Below, piece by piece: positions 6,490-7,972 of a stretch of 7,972 bases of DNA. Below the pieces are notes generated by a model, which was given only the letters and a program-made list of their open reading frames with translations, made no database searches and had not been told where the DNA came from. How positions within the stretch are numbered: position 1 is the first letter of the stretch; each line of letters starts with the position of its first letter. Origin of the DNA: Neisseriaceae bacterium (lineage in GTDB: Bacteria > Pseudomonadota > Gammaproteobacteria > Burkholderiales > Neisseriaceae); the NCBI GenBank assembly GCA_017989485.1, contig JAGNPU010000069.1:1-7972 (forward strand), in the 5' to 3' direction. The translations under genes and the position numbers were made by a program.

Positions 6490-7953
6490 CTAGCGCGCAG
6501 GCGGCACGTTGCCCATGCACAGATACTTCAGCTCGGTGTATTCGTCTAGGCCATGCTTAGAGCCTTCACGCCCAAGGCCGGACGCCTTGACGCCACCAAA
6601 AGGGGCTTCTGCGGTTGAAATCAGGCCGGTGTTAATCCCCACCATGCCGTAGGCCAGCGCCTCAGACACGGCCAGGGTGCGGTTCAGGCTCTCGGTAAAA
6701 ATATAAGACGCCAGGCCAAATTCGGTGTTGTTGGCACGCGCCACCACTTCGTCGTCGTCGCTAAACTTAAAAATGGGGGCCAACGGCGCAAACGTCTCAT
6801 CGCGAAAGCACAGCATGTCGTCGTGGGCGTGTTGAATCACCGTCGGCTCAAAGAAGTTGCCCCCCAGCTTAGCCACCTTGCCGCCGACCACGACTTCACC
6901 GCCCAGCGCCACGGCATCGGCAATGTGGGCCTGAATTTTGGCCACCGCTTTTGGGTTGATTAAGGGCCCAATGTCGACGCCCGCCGTCAGGCCGTTGCCC
7001 ACGCGCAGGGCGGCGACCTTGCTCACCAGCTTGGCCACAAAAGCCTCATAAATCGACGCGTGCACAAAAATGCGGTTGCTGCACACGCAGGTTTGACCGG
7101 CATTTCTGAACTTGCTGTCCATGACGCCCTGTACCGCCACGTCTAAGTTGGCGTCGGCAAACACGATGAGCGGCGCGTTGCCGCCCAGCTCTAGCGACAT
7201 TTTCTTCAAGGTCGGCGCACTTTGCGCCATCAGCAGCGCCCCCACCGGCGTCGAGCCGGTGAAGCTGACCTTCTTCACCACGGGGCTGTCGGTCAGCACC
7301 GGCACGATGTCGGCCGACTTGCCCGTCACCACGTTTAACACCCCCTTAGGCACGCCCGCCAACTCGGCCAGATGCACCAAGGCCAAGGCGGTGAACGGGG
7401 TTTCTTGGGCCGGCTTCACAATCATGGTACAGCCGGCCACCAGGGCAGGCGCCACCTTACGGGTAATCATGGCGGCAGGGAAATTCCACGGCGTGATCGC
7501 CACGCACACGCCTACGGGCTCGCGCTGGGTCCACATGCGCTTGTCGGCGCTGGGCGCGGGAATGGTTTCGCCATACATGCGGCGGCCTTCTTCGGCAAAC
7601 CATTCAATAAAGCTGGCGGCATAGGCGATTTCGCCTCTGGCCTCCTGCAGCGGCTTGCCCTGCTCTACCGTCATGATTTCGGCCAGGTCGTCCTGATGCT
7701 GCATGATGAGGGCAAACCATTTTTTCAGAATGTTGGCACGCTGCGTCATGGCCAACTGCCGCCATGGTTTCAGGGCCGCTTCCGCCGCCGCCACCGCCTC
7801 GGCAACCTGCGCCGTGGTCAACGCAGGAATGGTGGCGATCAGCGACTGATCGGCCGGATTGAACACGTCTATCGTGGCCGCAGCGGCAGAGGCCACCCAG
7901 GCGCCGTTGATGTAGGCTTGGTTTTGGAAGATGGGTTTATTGATGATGCTCAT
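6490..7953 (-). CDS. gabD: NAD(P)+ succinate-semialdehyde-dehydrogenase-type aldehyde dehydrogenase (GabD family)
   Basis: Oxidises an omega-oxo acid or related aldehyde to the acid, in the cytoplasm. It has 487 residues, the usual length for GabD. Visible marks are TPWNFP (154-159, Asn157 of the oxyanion hole), VKPA (179-182), FTGSTPVG (231-238, the cofactor-binding turn), LELGG (254-258, general base Glu255), and GQTCVCSNR (286-294) with the catalytic Cys289 and the second cysteine C291 typical of the SSADH family. The C-terminus PFGGVKASGLGREGSKHG is also GabD-like. Gln183 sits where NAD-specific ALDHs carry the ribose-binding Glu, so use of NADP+ or both cofactors is plausible. Relatives include glutarate-semialdehyde and 2-oxoglutarate-semialdehyde dehydrogenases, and no GABA transaminase gene is near, so the natural substrate may not be succinate semialdehyde. 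It is the first gene of the visible operon. Its ribosome site is weak (AAGAGA at 7964-7959, five bases before the ATG). It ends in TAG. Confidence 0.93.
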   Translation of the reverse strand: MSIINKPIFQNQAYINGAWVASAAAATIDVFNPADQSLIATIPALTTAQVAEAVAAAEAALKPWRQLAMTQRANILKKWFALIMQHQDDLAEIMTVEQGKPLQEARGEIAYAASFIEWFAEEGRRMYGETIPAPSADKRMWTQREPVGVCVAITPWNFPAAMITRKVAPALVAGCTMIVKPAQETPFTALALVHLAELAGVPKGVLNVVTGKSADIVPVLTDSPVVKKVSFTGSTPVGALLMAQSAPTLKKMSLELGGNAPLIVFADANLDVAVQGVMDSKFRNAGQTCVCSNRIFVHASIYEAFVAKLVSKVAALRVGNGLTAGVDIGPLINPKAVAKIQAHIADAVALGGEVVVGGKVAKLGGNFFEPTVIQHAHDDMLCFRDETFAPLAPIFKFSDDDEVVARANNTEFGLASYIFTESLNRTLAVSEALAYGMVGINTGLISTAEAPFGGVKASGLGREGSKHGLDEYTELKYLCMGNVPPAR

Positions 7954-7972
7954 GCGGGTCTCTTTTCTCTCT

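Noticed and set aside
6440..6520. Longer SDR start at 6520
   Set aside because: It would overlap the end of the aldehyde dehydrogenase gene and add 27 residues that do not look like SDR sequence; the ATG at 6439 has an ideal GAGGAG site.
7112..7624. Plus-strand open frame of 170 codons opposite the aldehyde dehydrogenase gene
   Set aside because: It lies fully antisense to a well-conserved enzyme gene; its translation shows no recognisable domain and looks like the composition-driven antisense frames common in GC-rich DNA.
1..7972. Mobile elements, CRISPR arrays, tRNA or rRNA genes, Neisseria-type DNA uptake sequences
   Set aside because: I looked for terminal inverted repeats, regularly spaced repeats, tRNA-like cloverleaf signals and uptake-sequence repeats by eye and saw none; the window is almost fully occupied by six enzyme and transporter genes.

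Overview
The window is a compact block of metabolic genes, all on the minus strand, running from the right edge (7953) to the left edge (1). GC content is high. The proteins look proteobacterial, and I lean weakly towards a betaproteobacterium because of the MHS transporter, the GabD-type dehydrogenase and the one-chain E1. Nothing seen fixes the genus. There is no rRNA, tRNA, CRISPR array, insertion sequence or phage gene, and no gene-free stretch longer than 71 bases.

In transcription order the genes are: (1) a succinate-semialdehyde-dehydrogenase-type aldehyde dehydrogenase (7953-6490); (2) a classical short-chain dehydrogenase/reductase (6439-5654); (3) a thiamine-diphosphate E1 with the alpha and beta parts fused in one chain (5597-3414); (4) a lipoyl-bearing E2 acyltransferase (3363-2164); (5) the E3 dihydrolipoamide dehydrogenase (2153-762); (6) the N-terminal half of an MFS metabolite:H+ symporter resembling the 2-oxoglutarate permease KgtP (690-1), cut by the window edge. 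Gaps are 50, 56, 50, 10 and 71 bases with the starts chosen here. Five of the six genes have a clear ribosome binding site (that of the first is weak), and no convincing internal promoter or terminator is visible, so a single operon is likely. Its promoter would lie beyond the right edge.

Genes 3-5 are a complete set for one 2-oxo-acid (or alpha-hydroxyketone) dehydrogenase complex: E1 forms an acyl or hydroxyalkyl adduct on ThDP, E2 passes the acyl group from lipoyl-lysine to CoA, and E3 reoxidises the lipoyl group with NAD+. Unlike a housekeeping pyruvate dehydrogenase locus, this one is flanked by an alcohol/ketone-type SDR, an aldehyde dehydrogenase and an organic-acid transporter, which points to an inducible catabolic pathway. 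One coherent but unproven reading is acetoin-like: transporter uptake, SDR oxidation of a hydroxyl to a ketone, E1/E2/E3 cleavage or oxidative decarboxylation to acyl-CoA, and aldehyde dehydrogenase removal of an aldehyde by-product. The true substrate cannot be read from the sequence. This substrate question is the most interesting aspect of the window. The rest is ordinary, well-conserved enzyme chemistry, and I see no sign of an exotic undescribed system.
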